DNA of 64,000 nucleotides from Aequorivita antarctica (GCF_007997155.1 NZ_VORT01000004.1:1-64000); one strand, 5' to 3'; shown: positions 51,688 to 60,620, counted from the stretch's first letter. Notes: a model not told the origin generated them from the letters alone. Program-made: numbers and translations.

Positions 51688-53031
51688 TTAAATTCCAGTA
51701 TAATTTCCAGGTGTAATGTTTCGCATTTCCTGCTTTACACTTTCGGGAATTTCCAAAGTTTCTATAAAATTTGCGATGGAAGTTTGGTTTATGTGTTCGT
51801 TGGTACGTGTGAGCCCTTTCAATGCTTCATAAGGGTTTGGGTATCCTTCACGGCGCAGAATGGTTTGAATGGCTTCGGCTACCACTGCCCAATTATTTTC
51901 AAGATCTTCCGCAAATTTCGCTTTGTTCAATAACAATTTGTTCAAACCTTTTAAAGTGGAATAGAAAGCAATGAGTGTATGCCCGATGGGAACACCAATG
52001 TTTCGTAAAACGGTACTGTCCGTAAGGTCTCGTTGCAACCTGCTGATAGGAAGTTTTCCTGAAAAATGCTCAAAAAGTGCATTCGCAATACCTAAGTTTC
52101 CTTCACTATTTTCAAAATCAATAGGGTTTACTTTATGCGGCATGGCGCTGGAGCCAATTTCGCCAGCTTTAATTTTTTGTTTGAAATAATCCATGGATAC
52201 ATACGTCCAAATATCTCTATCCAAATCAATAAAAATATTATTGATCCTTTTCAGGCAATCGAAAAGCGCAGCCATGTGGTCGTAATGCTCAATCTGTGTA
52301 GTAGGGAAGGAGTGGTGCAATCCTAAAGTTTCCTGCACAAAGTTTTTCCCGAAAGCGCGCCAATCGATGTTTGGATAGGCTACTTTATGGGCATTAAAGT
52401 TCCCGGTTGCGCCACCAAATTTTGCAGCGCTTTTTATGTCGTTCATCAAATCGAATTGTTCTTCAATTCTGACTACAAATACTTCAATTTCTTTTCCCAA
52501 ACGGGTTGGAGAAGCTGGCTGACCGTGAGTTCGGGCAAGCATGGAAATCTCTGCCCACTCTTCTGAAAGTGCTTTCAGTTTATTTTTTACTTCCAATAAA
52601 AGTGGAACATAAACTTGATTGATGGCATCTTTCAATGAAAGTGGAATAGCCGTGTTGTTTATATCTTGGGAAGTCAATCCAAAATGAATAAATTCTTTAA
52701 ATTTTTGCAGGTTTAAACCGTCAAATTTTTCTTTGATGAAATATTCAACCGCTTTTACATCGTGGTTGGTAACCTTTTCGGTCTCTTTTACTTTTATGGC
52801 GTCCTGTACCGAAAAGTCTAAGTAAAGGTCACGCAATTTTTGGAAAAGGTTTCTGTCAAAATCCTTTAATTGTGGCAGGTCCAGTTCTACCAAGGCAATA
52901 AAATATTCAATTTCCACCTGCACGCGGTAACGGATGAGCGCTTCTTCAGAAAAAAACGGGATCAAACTTGCGGTTTTTGTGGCGTATCTGCCATCAATGG
53001 GTGAAATGGCTTGTAAAGAGTTGGTATACAT
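51688..53031 (-). CDS. purB: Adenylosuccinate lyase
   Basis: 447 residues. Fumarase/aspartase superfamily; splits SAICAR and adenylosuccinate in purine synthesis. AISPIDGRYATKT at the N-terminus, FIHFGLTSQDINNTA, LARTHGQPASPTRLGKEI, the GSSAMPHKVNPIDFENSEGN signature loop with the catalytic Ser, and DLTDSTVLRNIG. All active-site blocks intact. Confidence 0.97.
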   Translation of the reverse strand: MYTNSLQAISPIDGRYATKTASLIPFFSEEALIRYRVQVEIEYFIALVELDLPQLKDFDRNLFQKLRDLYLDFSVQDAIKVKETEKVTNHDVKAVEYFIKEKFDGLNLQKFKEFIHFGLTSQDINNTAIPLSLKDAINQVYVPLLLEVKNKLKALSEEWAEISMLARTHGQPASPTRLGKEIEVFVVRIEEQFDLMNDIKSAAKFGGATGNFNAHKVAYPNIDWRAFGKNFVQETLGLHHSFPTTQIEHYDHMAALFDCLKRINNIFIDLDRDIWTYVSMDYFKQKIKAGEIGSSAMPHKVNPIDFENSEGNLGIANALFEHFSGKLPISRLQRDLTDSTVLRNIGVPIGHTLIAFYSTLKGLNKLLLNKAKFAEDLENNWAVVAEAIQTILRREGYPNPYEALKGLTRTNEHINQTSIANFIETLEIPESVKQEMRNITPGNYTGI

Positions 53032-53283
53032 GGTTCAAAATTTAAAAGCGCAAAGATACGAAACGCGGCCGAGTTATAAAGGAAGGGTTTGGTTATTAAA
53101 TTTGTTGTGTTTATATGGTTTATATTAATGGAATGCCAATATAATCCGATTTTAAGATAACGGATAGTTAAAAATAAAGTGGTCCAATAAACTTTAAGAT
53201 TTTGTTATCAATATAAGTTAGGAGCGAGTTGTAATTTTAATTGTGAAAAGAGAAATGAATTATTAATTTAATTAAAAATTGTT

Positions 53284-53403
53284 ATGAACACACAAAATCA
53301 AAATCAACAAAGGAGCACTCAAAATCAACAACAAAAACAACAACAGAAGACTCCTCAAAACAAACCCCAAAACCAACGTCATCCTGAAGAGGAAGAAGAA
53401 TAG
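53284..53403 (+). CDS. 39-residue Gln/Asn-rich peptide
   Basis: ATG at 53284 to TAG at 53401. The composition is extreme: starts MNTQNQNQQRSTQNQQQKQQ and ends with Pro/Gln/Asn and a Glu run (HPEEEEE). No membrane or fold signals. It is followed by a stem GTGCCTA/TAGGCAC (53423-53441) and a strong terminator, which supports a real transcription unit. Function unknown; a disordered small stress protein is possible. Confidence 0.55.
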   Translation: MNTQNQNQQRSTQNQQQKQQQKTPQNKPQNQRHPEEEEE

Positions 53404-53444
53404 TGGTAAGTTTAAAGAATGAGTGCCTAGTTTTTAGGCACAAC

Positions 53445-53480
53445 GAAACCCCTTAATCAACACAATGAGAAAGGGGTTTC
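53445..53480 (+). terminator. Terminator after the Gln-rich peptide
   Basis: GAAACCCCTT and AAGGGGTTTC arms with a 16-base loop; T-tract moderate. Confidence 0.75.
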
Positions 53481-53622
53481 TTATTGTGGGGATATAATAA
53501 AAAAAGCGGATTGCCAAATATATTGAAAATTATGGGTTTTGAGGGGAGATTTTAATATTATGTGTTAATCCAGCAGGATAATTAATGATAATTTGTAATA
53601 ATATAAAACAATTTGTTTTAAT

Positions 53623-53937
53623 ATGGAAAATAAAAAGGATACAGCGAAACACAGTGTAGGTAAAGGTGCACAAAAAGAAAAATATAATTCCGGTAATGAA
53701 GCGAGCTATGTTAAAGATTCTAAAGAGAATGCTGATAACCCTAAAAATCAAGAAAATTATTTAGAGATGAAATGGAAAAAAATATCCTCAGATTTTCGTA
53801 AAAAATATAATATGGACGTGAGCGAATCTGAATATAAAGGCAATTCCTTTTCAGAAATTCTAACAAAATTGGAAAAAAAGACTGGAAAACCCAAGGCTAC
53901 ATTGGAACAGGAAATAAAAGACTGGCAAAACAGTTAA
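53623..53937 (+). CDS. Small hydrophilic protein, possible stress protein
   Basis: 104 residues. First half is disordered, Lys/Asn/Glu-rich (MENKKDTAKHSVGKGAQKEK). The second half is a folded-looking domain: MKWKKISSDFRKKYNMDVSESEYKGNSFSEILTKLEKKTGK then KATLEQEIKDWQ. The W..I...F...Y/..EI.DW arrangement is faintly like CsbD stress proteins, but I do not claim membership. Own terminator at 53960-53996. Confidence 0.7.
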   Translation: MENKKDTAKHSVGKGAQKEKYNSGNEASYVKDSKENADNPKNQENYLEMKWKKISSDFRKKYNMDVSESEYKGNSFSEILTKLEKKTGKPKATLEQEIKDWQNS

Positions 53938-53959
53938 ATATCTAATGATTTTCAACTTT

Positions 53960-53996
53960 AAAACCCTTCTGTAGCTCGCTACACGGGAGGGTTTTT
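53960..53996 (+). terminator. Terminator
   Basis: AAAACCCT and AGGGTTTT outer arms with an inner TGTAGC-TC-GCTACA hairpin and T-tract. Confidence 0.8.
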
Positions 53997-54121
53997 ATTT
54001 TTCTAAATCCTGGTAATATCTTTAAAAAAGTATATTTTGGGTTAAAGATTTGTTTTTTTGAGTTAAGATAAGCCCACAGCTTTTGATATCTTAGCCAAGC
54101 AAGAATTGCTATGAAGAAGAA

Positions 54122-54157
54122 AAAACCTCAGTTAAAATTTATTTTACTGGGGTTTTT
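54122..54157 (-). terminator. AraC gene terminator
   Basis: AAAACC-CAGT-AAAA and TTTT-ACTG-GGTTTT pair around a short loop, with one or two mismatches. The stem touches the stop codon of the AraC-family gene at 54156. Confidence 0.65.
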
Positions 54158-55175
54158 ATTTGTCTCGCTGTTTCTTCCGAAATTCAGAAGGAGAGATTGC
54201 ATGTTTTTCCTTAAAAATTTTGGAGAAATAACTTTTACTGGAAAGGCCAATGGCACTCACAATTTCCGAAATACTGAGATCTGTTTTGGTCAATAGGTTA
54301 TAAGCAGCATCCAGTCTTGCTTTTTGCACGTAATTATTTACTGTTGTACCGTATAATTTTTTAAAACCTTCTTGCAGCTTGTTTACGTTCAGTCCAGCTT
54401 CTCTTGCCAAATTTTCCACTGTGGGCACATCTGAAATATTGCTTTCAATAAGGTCGGAAATATGGTTTATCTGTTTCAGTTCCGAAGAACGCAAGAGTGT
54501 ACGGCTGCCTTCGTCTTTCTTATCATCTTGATATTGCAGAATCTGATGTGTTAAAATCTGGTAAGCCATGCCTTCCAAAAATAGTTTCCGCGTAAAATTT
54601 TCCGCGGTAAACTCAAGCATTCCGTTTAATATATCTGAGATTCCTAGGCTGTAGTTTCCACTGTAATAAAAAGTACCACGGGCCTTAATATCTTTAAAAA
54701 GTTGTTCCAATTCATTGTCAAGACTTTTAATGTCGCACTCCATTTTAGCTTGAAACCTTTCTCTTTCAATTTCCAGACTGTTCACTTTTATTCTTTGTTT
54801 CGCTTTAAATAGCAATACATGGCCGTTGTGCTTGCTACTGGCCACGATGGCGTTTTGGTATTGTTCAATGGTGTGAAGGTCATCCTCATCTTCAAAACGA
54901 TGGCGTAAAATTCCTTCTACTGTATAAAGAAATTTCAAGGGGTGTATGTTGTTCACCACAAAATGTATTTCCATATCTTCATTGAAAAGACAATCATACT
55001 GAACGAGTCCCAGACCGCCTTCAAAGTTGATACCCCGAATGGTTCCTTCACCAACTGAGGGAGGTAGTTTTAGTAAATACTCGCCACAATTCTCTGAAAA
55101 AGGGATATCAAAAACCTTAGAAATATCCCTGATTACGTCCTTAAGTGGGAGCGAGTTGACCTGTATTGAATTCAT
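54156..55175 (-). CDS. AraC family transcriptional regulator
   Basis: 339 residues from the second Met (MNSIQVNSLPLKDVI); the first Met is 8 residues earlier. N-terminal sensor region of about 230 residues with no named domain. C-terminal AraC DNA-binding domain with two helix-turn-helix motifs: VPTVENLAREAGLNVNKLQEGFKKLYGTTVNNYVQKARLDAAYNLL and ISEIVSAIGLSSKSYFSKIFKEKHAISPSEFRK. Regulated genes unknown; nearest neighbour is the DUF1328-like gene upstream on the same strand. Confidence 0.92.
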   Translation of the reverse strand: MNSIQVNSLPLKDVIRDISKVFDIPFSENCGEYLLKLPPSVGEGTIRGINFEGGLGLVQYDCLFNEDMEIHFVVNNIHPLKFLYTVEGILRHRFEDEDDLHTIEQYQNAIVASSKHNGHVLLFKAKQRIKVNSLEIERERFQAKMECDIKSLDNELEQLFKDIKARGTFYYSGNYSLGISDILNGMLEFTAENFTRKLFLEGMAYQILTHQILQYQDDKKDEGSRTLLRSSELKQINHISDLIESNISDVPTVENLAREAGLNVNKLQEGFKKLYGTTVNNYVQKARLDAAYNLLTKTDLSISEIVSAIGLSSKSYFSKIFKEKHAISPSEFRKKQRDK

Positions 55176-55307
55176 GAAGAGGTTGTTTTGTCGCGCCAAA
55201 GTACTATTATGAAACCAAATGCTTTAACACATATGGTGCTATTGTTTAACTCATATACGTTGGCTCCTCTAAGATATTGCTTAATAATTGGTTATACTAA
55301 TTGTTTT

Positions 55308-55342
55308 AAAAAAAAACCGCCCAATTAAAATTTGAGCGGTTC
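55308..55342 (-). terminator. Terminator of the DUF1328-like gene
   Basis: AACCGC and GCGGTT arms with inner CAA/TTG, followed on the minus strand by a nine-T run. Confidence 0.8.
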
Positions 55343-55365
55343 CGTTGCGAGTTTCAAGGTAAATT

Positions 55366-55542
55366 TTACTCATAATATCTTTTGCGTTTTTTGCGTCCTT
55401 CCATAAAAAAGGAGATCACTAAAAAAACGCCCAAAACATAAAAAGCAGTTTTGGCAGGTTCAATCGGGCCAAATCCTAAACCTAAAAAGCCAAGGACGGC
55501 GACTACCACTGTAAGAAATAGAAGGAGGATTGTCCAAACCAT
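55366..55542 (-). CDS. DUF1328-like small membrane protein
   Basis: 58 residues, below many gene-length cutoffs. Two membrane helices (WTILLLFLTVVVAVLGFLGL and AFYVLGVFLVISFFM) joined by GFGPIEPAKT, then a basic tail (EGRKKRKRYYE). The overall plan fits DUF1328/YtjA-type proteins, often induced by stress. ATG at 55540-55542, TAA at 55366-55368, clear terminator. Confidence 0.7.
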   Translation of the reverse strand: MVWTILLLFLTVVVAVLGFLGLGFGPIEPAKTAFYVLGVFLVISFFMEGRKKRKRYYE

Positions 55543-55680
55543 AATGAGGAAATTTAGAGGTTCGTAAATAACTAACTTTCAGTTATCTAAAGGTATTAAA
55601 TGATTAAAATTTTAATTAATGTAAATCGAATAATTTTTAACGCATTTCGAAGAAGGAAGATTTACGAAGGTATGGATGGA

Positions 55681-56226
55681 TTAGTGCTTTTCATAGGAGC
55701 CGTTGTTGGCAGCTGGCATTAGTATATTTCTAATTAACTTCTCGTTTAATTTATTTTCTCCATTTGAAATTCTAATTGCTATATCTGAATCAAAATCATT
55801 GACGCTTTTAAAATAAATTAATGGATTATCGATTTTTATATAAATTCTTTCGCAATAATTTTTTTTCAAAATATCATTTCTTTCAAATTTATCGTAACGA
55901 TTTGTTTTTAAAATATAATAGTTAGAATTGATTTCGTTTATTCCCCATTCATTTTCCTCGGCAGTCTTAAGTAATCTATTTTTAAATTCATCTTTTTCTA
56001 TCTTAAATTGAGATTTTAAATAATAAAGATTTCTATGAAGGTAAATTAAGTTCAACATTCCAATAGTTATAAATGTAACACCAATCTTTCCTAAAGTACC
56101 GATTTCACTTATTTCAAAATTAAAATTTTCGATTTCTGAAGTCAGACACCAAACTCCAATAAATATAAATATCAAAGTGACTTTGTAATATTTTAATTTT
56201 TCTTTGAAGTCTAAATTTATTTTCAA
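55681..56226 (-). CDS. Two-helix membrane protein, cassette-like
   Basis: 181 residues, very AT-rich. Two membrane segments (about 15-30 and 47-64), then a soluble mixed domain (KSQFKIEKDEFKNRLLKTAEENEWGINEINSNYYILKTNRYDKFERNDILKKN...). No family recognised. The gene's 3' end encodes LMPAANNGSYEKH, from the sequence GCTGCCAACAACGG. In Bacteroidota I know genes that end in this way where an attC-like repeat begins. Upstream lies a 36-bp palindrome. Confidence 0.7.
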   Translation of the reverse strand: MKINLDFKEKLKYYKVTLIFIFIGVWCLTSEIENFNFEISEIGTLGKIGVTFITIGMLNLIYLHRNLYYLKSQFKIEKDEFKNRLLKTAEENEWGINEINSNYYILKTNRYDKFERNDILKKNYCERIYIKIDNPLIYFKSVNDFDSDIAIRISNGENKLNEKLIRNILMPAANNGSYEKH

Positions 56227-56254
56227 TTTCTGTGTTTTTTTTGCTTGCTGCCAA

Positions 56255-56290
56255 AATGGGAATAAACACTATATAGTGTTTATTCCCATT
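56255..56290. repeat. 36-bp perfect palindrome
   Basis: AATGGGAATAAACACTAT followed directly by its exact reverse complement, ATAGTGTTTATTCCCATT, with no loop. It is preceded by TGCCAA (56250-56255, sharing one base), the same core seen at 57693 and in the 55681 gene end. It is 29 bases from the ATG of the 181-residue gene. Confidence 0.9.
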
Positions 56291-56644
56291 ATATATTTTT
56301 TCGTTTAACTTCAAATATAACATAAACCGCACTATTTCCATATCACATCCATTATCATTACCAGCGTAGCATTCAGTGATTTATTTTCTTCCTAAACCAT
56401 AGAAAAGCATTCCCGCAGGGCCGGACACACTGTTGGAAAAACGCTCCTGGTTGTTGTGTAGGTAAGACTCTAGAAAAATTGTGTTTCAGCCTAGAGGAGA
56501 GATGCTATAATATAATGAATCTCTACAATGGTTTTTCTAAAACTTCTGGATGCTCAGAATTTTCAGCTTAAATTTCTGGAAAGAGAAGCTTTGGTGATTG
56601 GGTGACTTCTTATCTAGTTGGTATTTTATATTCAACTAATTTTT
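56291..56644. other. Gene-free stretch inside the accessory cassette
   Basis: About 350 bases without a credible gene. A short inverted repeat, AGAGAT at 56500 with ATCTCT at 56518, is present; otherwise only broken sequence, including a GC-richer patch (CCCGCAGGGCCGGACACAC at about 56413-56431) unlike its surroundings. It looks like decayed insert DNA. Confidence 0.4.
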
Positions 56645-57652
56645 TTACTGAAATTTACATTTCAATTCTATTTCAGGCTCTAGGCAATAAGTGAAAATAA
56701 TGCTTTTATAAAGAAAAGGCTGTTCCAATATAATTTCGAGAGGAACCGTTAATTGAGATTCATTTCTATCTAGCCATATATCATTATAGATATGAACCTT
56801 GGTGTCCAGTAAAATCTTTTCATAACTACTCAGGTTTAGCGCATTCAGGTCAATTTCTTTATCTGGTAAATGTGAAGGGGCAAGCCGAACACCAGCAAAA
56901 GTTGTCAAAGATTCACGTACGTTTAAAATAGCTCCAACTTCATATTCCTTATAATCTTGATTTTCTTTAGAGCAAGATATCAACGATAGATTTATCAATA
57001 CATTTTCAGGAATTAATATGATGTTTTTATTGAATTGTGTAAGCAAATTGAATAAAATAGGAACATAGCACTCTCGATACAATAAAGCATCCAATGTTTC
57101 ACTAATGAGGATATGGAATACCTCAGGTTTTGGAACTTTAAAAGTCACCGCATCTGCCAAATAATACTCTTGAATATAGTTGCTAAGGCCTAGTGAATTG
57201 ATTAATTTTTTAGCAGAATCAAGTGATTTTTTATTAATTTCTAATAATGAAAATTGCACCTCTCCCTCTTTAAAGTGGGGGGCCACTAAAGTTATAAATG
57301 GAGCATAAGGACCACATCCTGCATAAAACACATTTATTACTACTCCAGGCTTTGCCTTTTGCTCTGCTCTGATCGCTGCAACAATAGCTTTTAAAAATTT
57401 TACAGTTCTTTTATAGTCTATTAAGCACTGTGCCGCATGATTCAACCCCAGTGCTTTGCCTTTTGCAGTAGGAATAGCAGCTAGATGCTCAATTTCAAAG
57501 TCAAACCCAGTAATCTTAGTGATTTGTTGAAAGTGTGTATGAATTTCATTTAGTCTTTTTTCAGCCTCACCTTGATTTAATGAATTCGCCAGTATTGAAG
57601 AAGTAAATTTTTTGATGATACTAACTACTTTCTTTTCAATCATTTGTTGCAA
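56645..57652 (-). CDS. SAM-dependent methyltransferase, PRMT-like
   Basis: 335 residues. Rossmann methyltransferase: motif I INVFYAGCGPYAPFITLVAP, post-I LLEINKKSLDSAKKLI, then the acidic AD segment and ILISETLDALLYRECYVPILFNLLTQFNKNIILIPE, which resembles the SE...E double-acid loop of protein arginine methyltransferases. The C-terminus is beta-rich. N-terminal 60 residues (helical) are unknown. Substrate unknown. Not operonic: the neighbour on each side is a repeat element. Confidence 0.72.
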   Translation of the reverse strand: MQQMIEKKVVSIIKKFTSSILANSLNQGEAEKRLNEIHTHFQQITKITGFDFEIEHLAAIPTAKGKALGLNHAAQCLIDYKRTVKFLKAIVAAIRAEQKAKPGVVINVFYAGCGPYAPFITLVAPHFKEGEVQFSLLEINKKSLDSAKKLINSLGLSNYIQEYYLADAVTFKVPKPEVFHILISETLDALLYRECYVPILFNLLTQFNKNIILIPENVLINLSLISCSKENQDYKEYEVGAILNVRESLTTFAGVRLAPSHLPDKEIDLNALNLSSYEKILLDTKVHIYNDIWLDRNESQLTVPLEIILEQPFLYKSIIFTYCLEPEIELKCKFQ

Positions 57653-57692
57653 TTAGAAATTTTAACGATAAGATTTTTTTTAAAAAAATTAC

Positions 57693-57744
57693 TGCCAACA
57701 CGTTTATATGCGCTATTTTATTACTATTTATATACCCGTTAGAA
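57693..57744. repeat. attC-like imperfect inverted repeat
   Basis: TGCCAAC (57693-57699) and GTTAGAA (57738-57744) bound an imperfect palindrome whose inner arms are CGTTTATATG and TATTTATATACCCG. GTTAGAA differs in one base from the integron core GTTRRRY; TGCCAAC resembles its inverse. Length 52 bp and position beside a foreign-looking gene fit a cassette recombination site. Confidence 0.4.
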
Positions 57745-57784
57745 CTGCTAAAGACTGTTCTTTCAAAAAAATATTTGTTTCAGT

Positions 57785-59692
57785 TTATAAAGCCTCATCC
57801 ATAATCTCCTGAACACATTCCGGGTTTAGCAACGTAGAAATATCCCCTAGATTATTGGTGTCTTTCTCCGCAATCTTTCTAAGAATACGGCGCATAATTT
57901 TTCCACTTCGGGTTTTGGGAAGGCCCGTTACAAACTGAATTTTATCTAATTTGGCTATTGGGCCTATATGCTCCGTGATTATCTGGTTAATCTCCTTACG
58001 CAGGTTGTCGTGTACGCGGCCTTCGCCAGTTTCTTTCAGGATTACAAAACCGTAGAGCGCATTCCCTTTCACATCGTGCGGGAAGCCCACTATGGCGCTT
58101 TCCGCCACAGCTGGATGTTCGTTGATGGCATCTTCAATAGGTGCGGTACCCAAATTGTGGCCAGAAACTATAATCACATCATCCACACGACCCGTAATGC
58201 GGTAATATCCCGTGCTATCGCGAAGAGCGCCATCACCTGAGAAATAGTAATTTTTAAAAGTTGAAAAATAGGTTTCGCGGTAACGTTCGTGGTTACCCCA
58301 TATAGTCCGCGCCATTCCTGGCCAGGGGAATTTAATGCATAAACGGCCACTAACTAAGTTTCCTTTCAGCTCATCGCCATTTTCATCCATTAGCGCAGGT
58401 TGTATTCCCGGCAGCGGCAAGGTGGCATAAGTAGGAATGGTAGGTGTGGAATAGGGTATAGGCGAAATCATAATGCCACCCGTTTCGGTCTGCCACCACG
58501 TATCTACAATGGGACAGTTTTTCTTGCCAATATTGTCATTGTACCAGTGCCAAGCCTCCTCATTTATGGGTTCGCCGACGCTGCCCAAAATTTTAAGTGA
58601 GGAAAGGTCATATTTTTCTGAAAAATCTAAACGCTCTTTTGCCAAGGCACGAATAGCAGTTGGTGCGGTATAAAACTGGTTTACTTTGTGTTTTTCAATT
58701 ACTTGCCAAAAACGTCCAAAATCTGGGTAGGAGGGAACCCCCTCAAACATAACAGTTGTTGCGCCATTTGCCAACGGACCGTAAACTATGTAGCTATGGC
58801 CTGTAATCCAGCCAATATCTGCCGTACACCAAAATACATCGTTTTCGCGGTATTGGAACACGTTCTTAAAAGAATATGCCGTATAAACCATATAACCCGC
58901 TGTGGTGTGAACCATCCCCTTGGGTTTTCCAGTGGAGCCAGAAGTGTAAAGAATAAATAATGGATCTTCGGCATCCATAATTTCAGGAACACATTTATTG
59001 TTTGCGGCATCAAGCAAAGGTTGCAACCACTTATCGCGGTTTGCTTTCATTGGTATTTCACTGTTGATGCGTTTGGCCACCAAAACGGTTTTCACACCTG
59101 GGCAGGATTCCAAGGCTTCGTCCACAATACCTTTTAAATCTATCGTTTTCCCACCTCGATAAGAACCATCACTTGTAATTACCATTTTACAATCAGAATC
59201 ATTAATCCGCGTATGAAGCGCTGTGGAAGAAAATCCAGCAAACACGACAGAATGTATGGCGCCAATACGTGCGCACGCCAACAAGGAAACCGCCAAATCG
59301 GGAATCATTGGTAGATAAATACAAACCCGATCGCCCTTTTTCACTCCGTGATCCAGTAAAACGTTTGCAAACCTACAAACGCGGTCGTGGAGCTGTCTAT
59401 AGGTTATATGCTCCGCAGCTTCAGAAGGATCGTTGGGTTCAAAAATGATGGCGGTTTTGTCGCCACGGGTGTATAAATGACGATCAATACAGTTTTCGGT
59501 GATGTTTAGTTTTGCGCCTTTATACCAAGAGACTTCGGGTTTTGAAAGGTCATAATCCAGCACTTTGTCCCAGCGTTTGCGCCACATAAAATTTTCTTCT
59601 GCAATTTCTTCCCAAAAACTTTCGGGGTCGCGAACAGATTTTCTATAAACTTGAAAATATTCTTCTAAATTTTTAATGTGGTAATTACTCAT
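57785..59692 (-). CDS. acs: Acetyl-CoA synthetase
   Basis: 635 residues. Activates acetate to acetyl-CoA via acetyl-AMP. ATP loop LFILYTSGSTGKPKGMVHT, YTAPTAIRAL, VDTWWQTETGGIMISP, YFSGDGALRDSTGYYRITGRVDDVIIVSGHNLGTA and LPKTRSGKIMRRILR with the acetylatable Lys. Standard AMP-forming enzyme, normal length. Divergent short gap to the patatin gene on the same strand. Confidence 0.97.
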   Translation of the reverse strand: MSNYHIKNLEEYFQVYRKSVRDPESFWEEIAEENFMWRKRWDKVLDYDLSKPEVSWYKGAKLNITENCIDRHLYTRGDKTAIIFEPNDPSEAAEHITYRQLHDRVCRFANVLLDHGVKKGDRVCIYLPMIPDLAVSLLACARIGAIHSVVFAGFSSTALHTRINDSDCKMVITSDGSYRGGKTIDLKGIVDEALESCPGVKTVLVAKRINSEIPMKANRDKWLQPLLDAANNKCVPEIMDAEDPLFILYTSGSTGKPKGMVHTTAGYMVYTAYSFKNVFQYRENDVFWCTADIGWITGHSYIVYGPLANGATTVMFEGVPSYPDFGRFWQVIEKHKVNQFYTAPTAIRALAKERLDFSEKYDLSSLKILGSVGEPINEEAWHWYNDNIGKKNCPIVDTWWQTETGGIMISPIPYSTPTIPTYATLPLPGIQPALMDENGDELKGNLVSGRLCIKFPWPGMARTIWGNHERYRETYFSTFKNYYFSGDGALRDSTGYYRITGRVDDVIIVSGHNLGTAPIEDAINEHPAVAESAIVGFPHDVKGNALYGFVILKETGEGRVHDNLRKEINQIITEHIGPIAKLDKIQFVTGLPKTRSGKIMRRILRKIAEKDTNNLGDISTLLNPECVQEIMDEAL

Positions 59693-59830
59693 TTTTAAAT
59701 GATTTTGGGAGTATTTCTGAAATGTTTTTTTGAGACAGTAATATATTTAAATATGACGACTCTTAAAACTAAAACATGAGTTTTTATGAGATGCTTTTAA
59801 ATCAAGAAGGATTCTAAATAAAAGTGCTGA

Positions 59831-60598
59831 TTATTTAAAATCTACTAATCTACGATCTTCCAATAGTTTTTTTGTAGTTGAATATCCTAACTGATAAATA
59901 GCATCTATATTATTCATATCAAAGGTTCCATATTTAATAAGTTCTTCAGGATAAATAACTAGATCGCAAGCAGAAAACTTGTTTAATGACTCTGCAGCTA
60001 CTTTAATTTTATAAGCTCTTTCTACAACGGTATAAGAATGCTTTAAATCCTTGGCGGTTATTTTTTTCAATGGATTTACATAAACACCGATTACTTTATC
60101 ACAGTTAGCTACTAATGGTTCAACGGGAAAATTGTTAAGCGTTCCTCCATCAACGTAATAGGAACCATTAATTTGCGTAGGAGTAAAAACGCCAGGAAAA
60201 GAAGCAGATGCAATTATAGGTTTGATTAATTGCCCCTTATTGAAAATTTTTAAAGTTCCTTTTATTATGTCTGTAGCGGTAATATATAGCGGTTTTTTTA
60301 AAGCTGCGAAATCATCATCAGGAAAGTATTTTTTAAGGTCCCCATAAAAATTTTCACTATTGATAAATCCCGGTTTATTGTATGCGTATCTATTGGTGCG
60401 AAAAATAGGAATGGTTTTAAAAAAATTCAATATTTCCATCCATGGTACATCATTAGCATACAATGCCCCCACAATAGCTCCTGAACTTGTGCCAGAAATA
60501 TGGGTAACAATGATGCCGTGTTCTTCTATTGCTCTAATAGCACCAATATGCGCAGCTCCTCTGGCTCCTCCACCCGAAAGTACCAATCCTATTTTCAT
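59831..60598 (-). CDS. Patatin-like phospholipase
   Basis: 255 residues. Oxyanion hole GLVLSGGGARGAAHIG, nucleophile GTSSGAIVGAL (GxSxG), and catalytic Asp in YYVDGGTLNNFPVEPL. Cytoplasmic or membrane-surface lipid hydrolase (Ser-Asp dyad). Upstream lies an ATGAC-N4-like FNR-type site (60651-60664) with a TATATTTA box centred 33 bp downstream on the minus strand, so it probably belongs to a stress or low-oxygen regulon. Confidence 0.92.
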   Translation of the reverse strand: MKIGLVLSGGGARGAAHIGAIRAIEEHGIIVTHISGTSSGAIVGALYANDVPWMEILNFFKTIPIFRTNRYAYNKPGFINSENFYGDLKKYFPDDDFAALKKPLYITATDIIKGTLKIFNKGQLIKPIIASASFPGVFTPTQINGSYYVDGGTLNNFPVEPLVANCDKVIGVYVNPLKKITAKDLKHSYTVVERAYKIKVAAESLNKFSACDLVIYPEELIKYGTFDMNNIDAIYQLGYSTTKKLLEDRRLVDFK

Positions 60599-60620
60599 AT
60601 ATTATTTGCTATTTAGACAG

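Noticed and set aside
53530-53751. 73-codon minus-strand frame
   Set aside because: Shadow of the 53623-53937 gene, whose Lys-rich coding gives Phe-rich antisense.
56120-56341. 73-codon frame on the minus strand
   Set aside because: Runs through the 36-bp palindrome and overlaps the better 181-residue gene in another frame.
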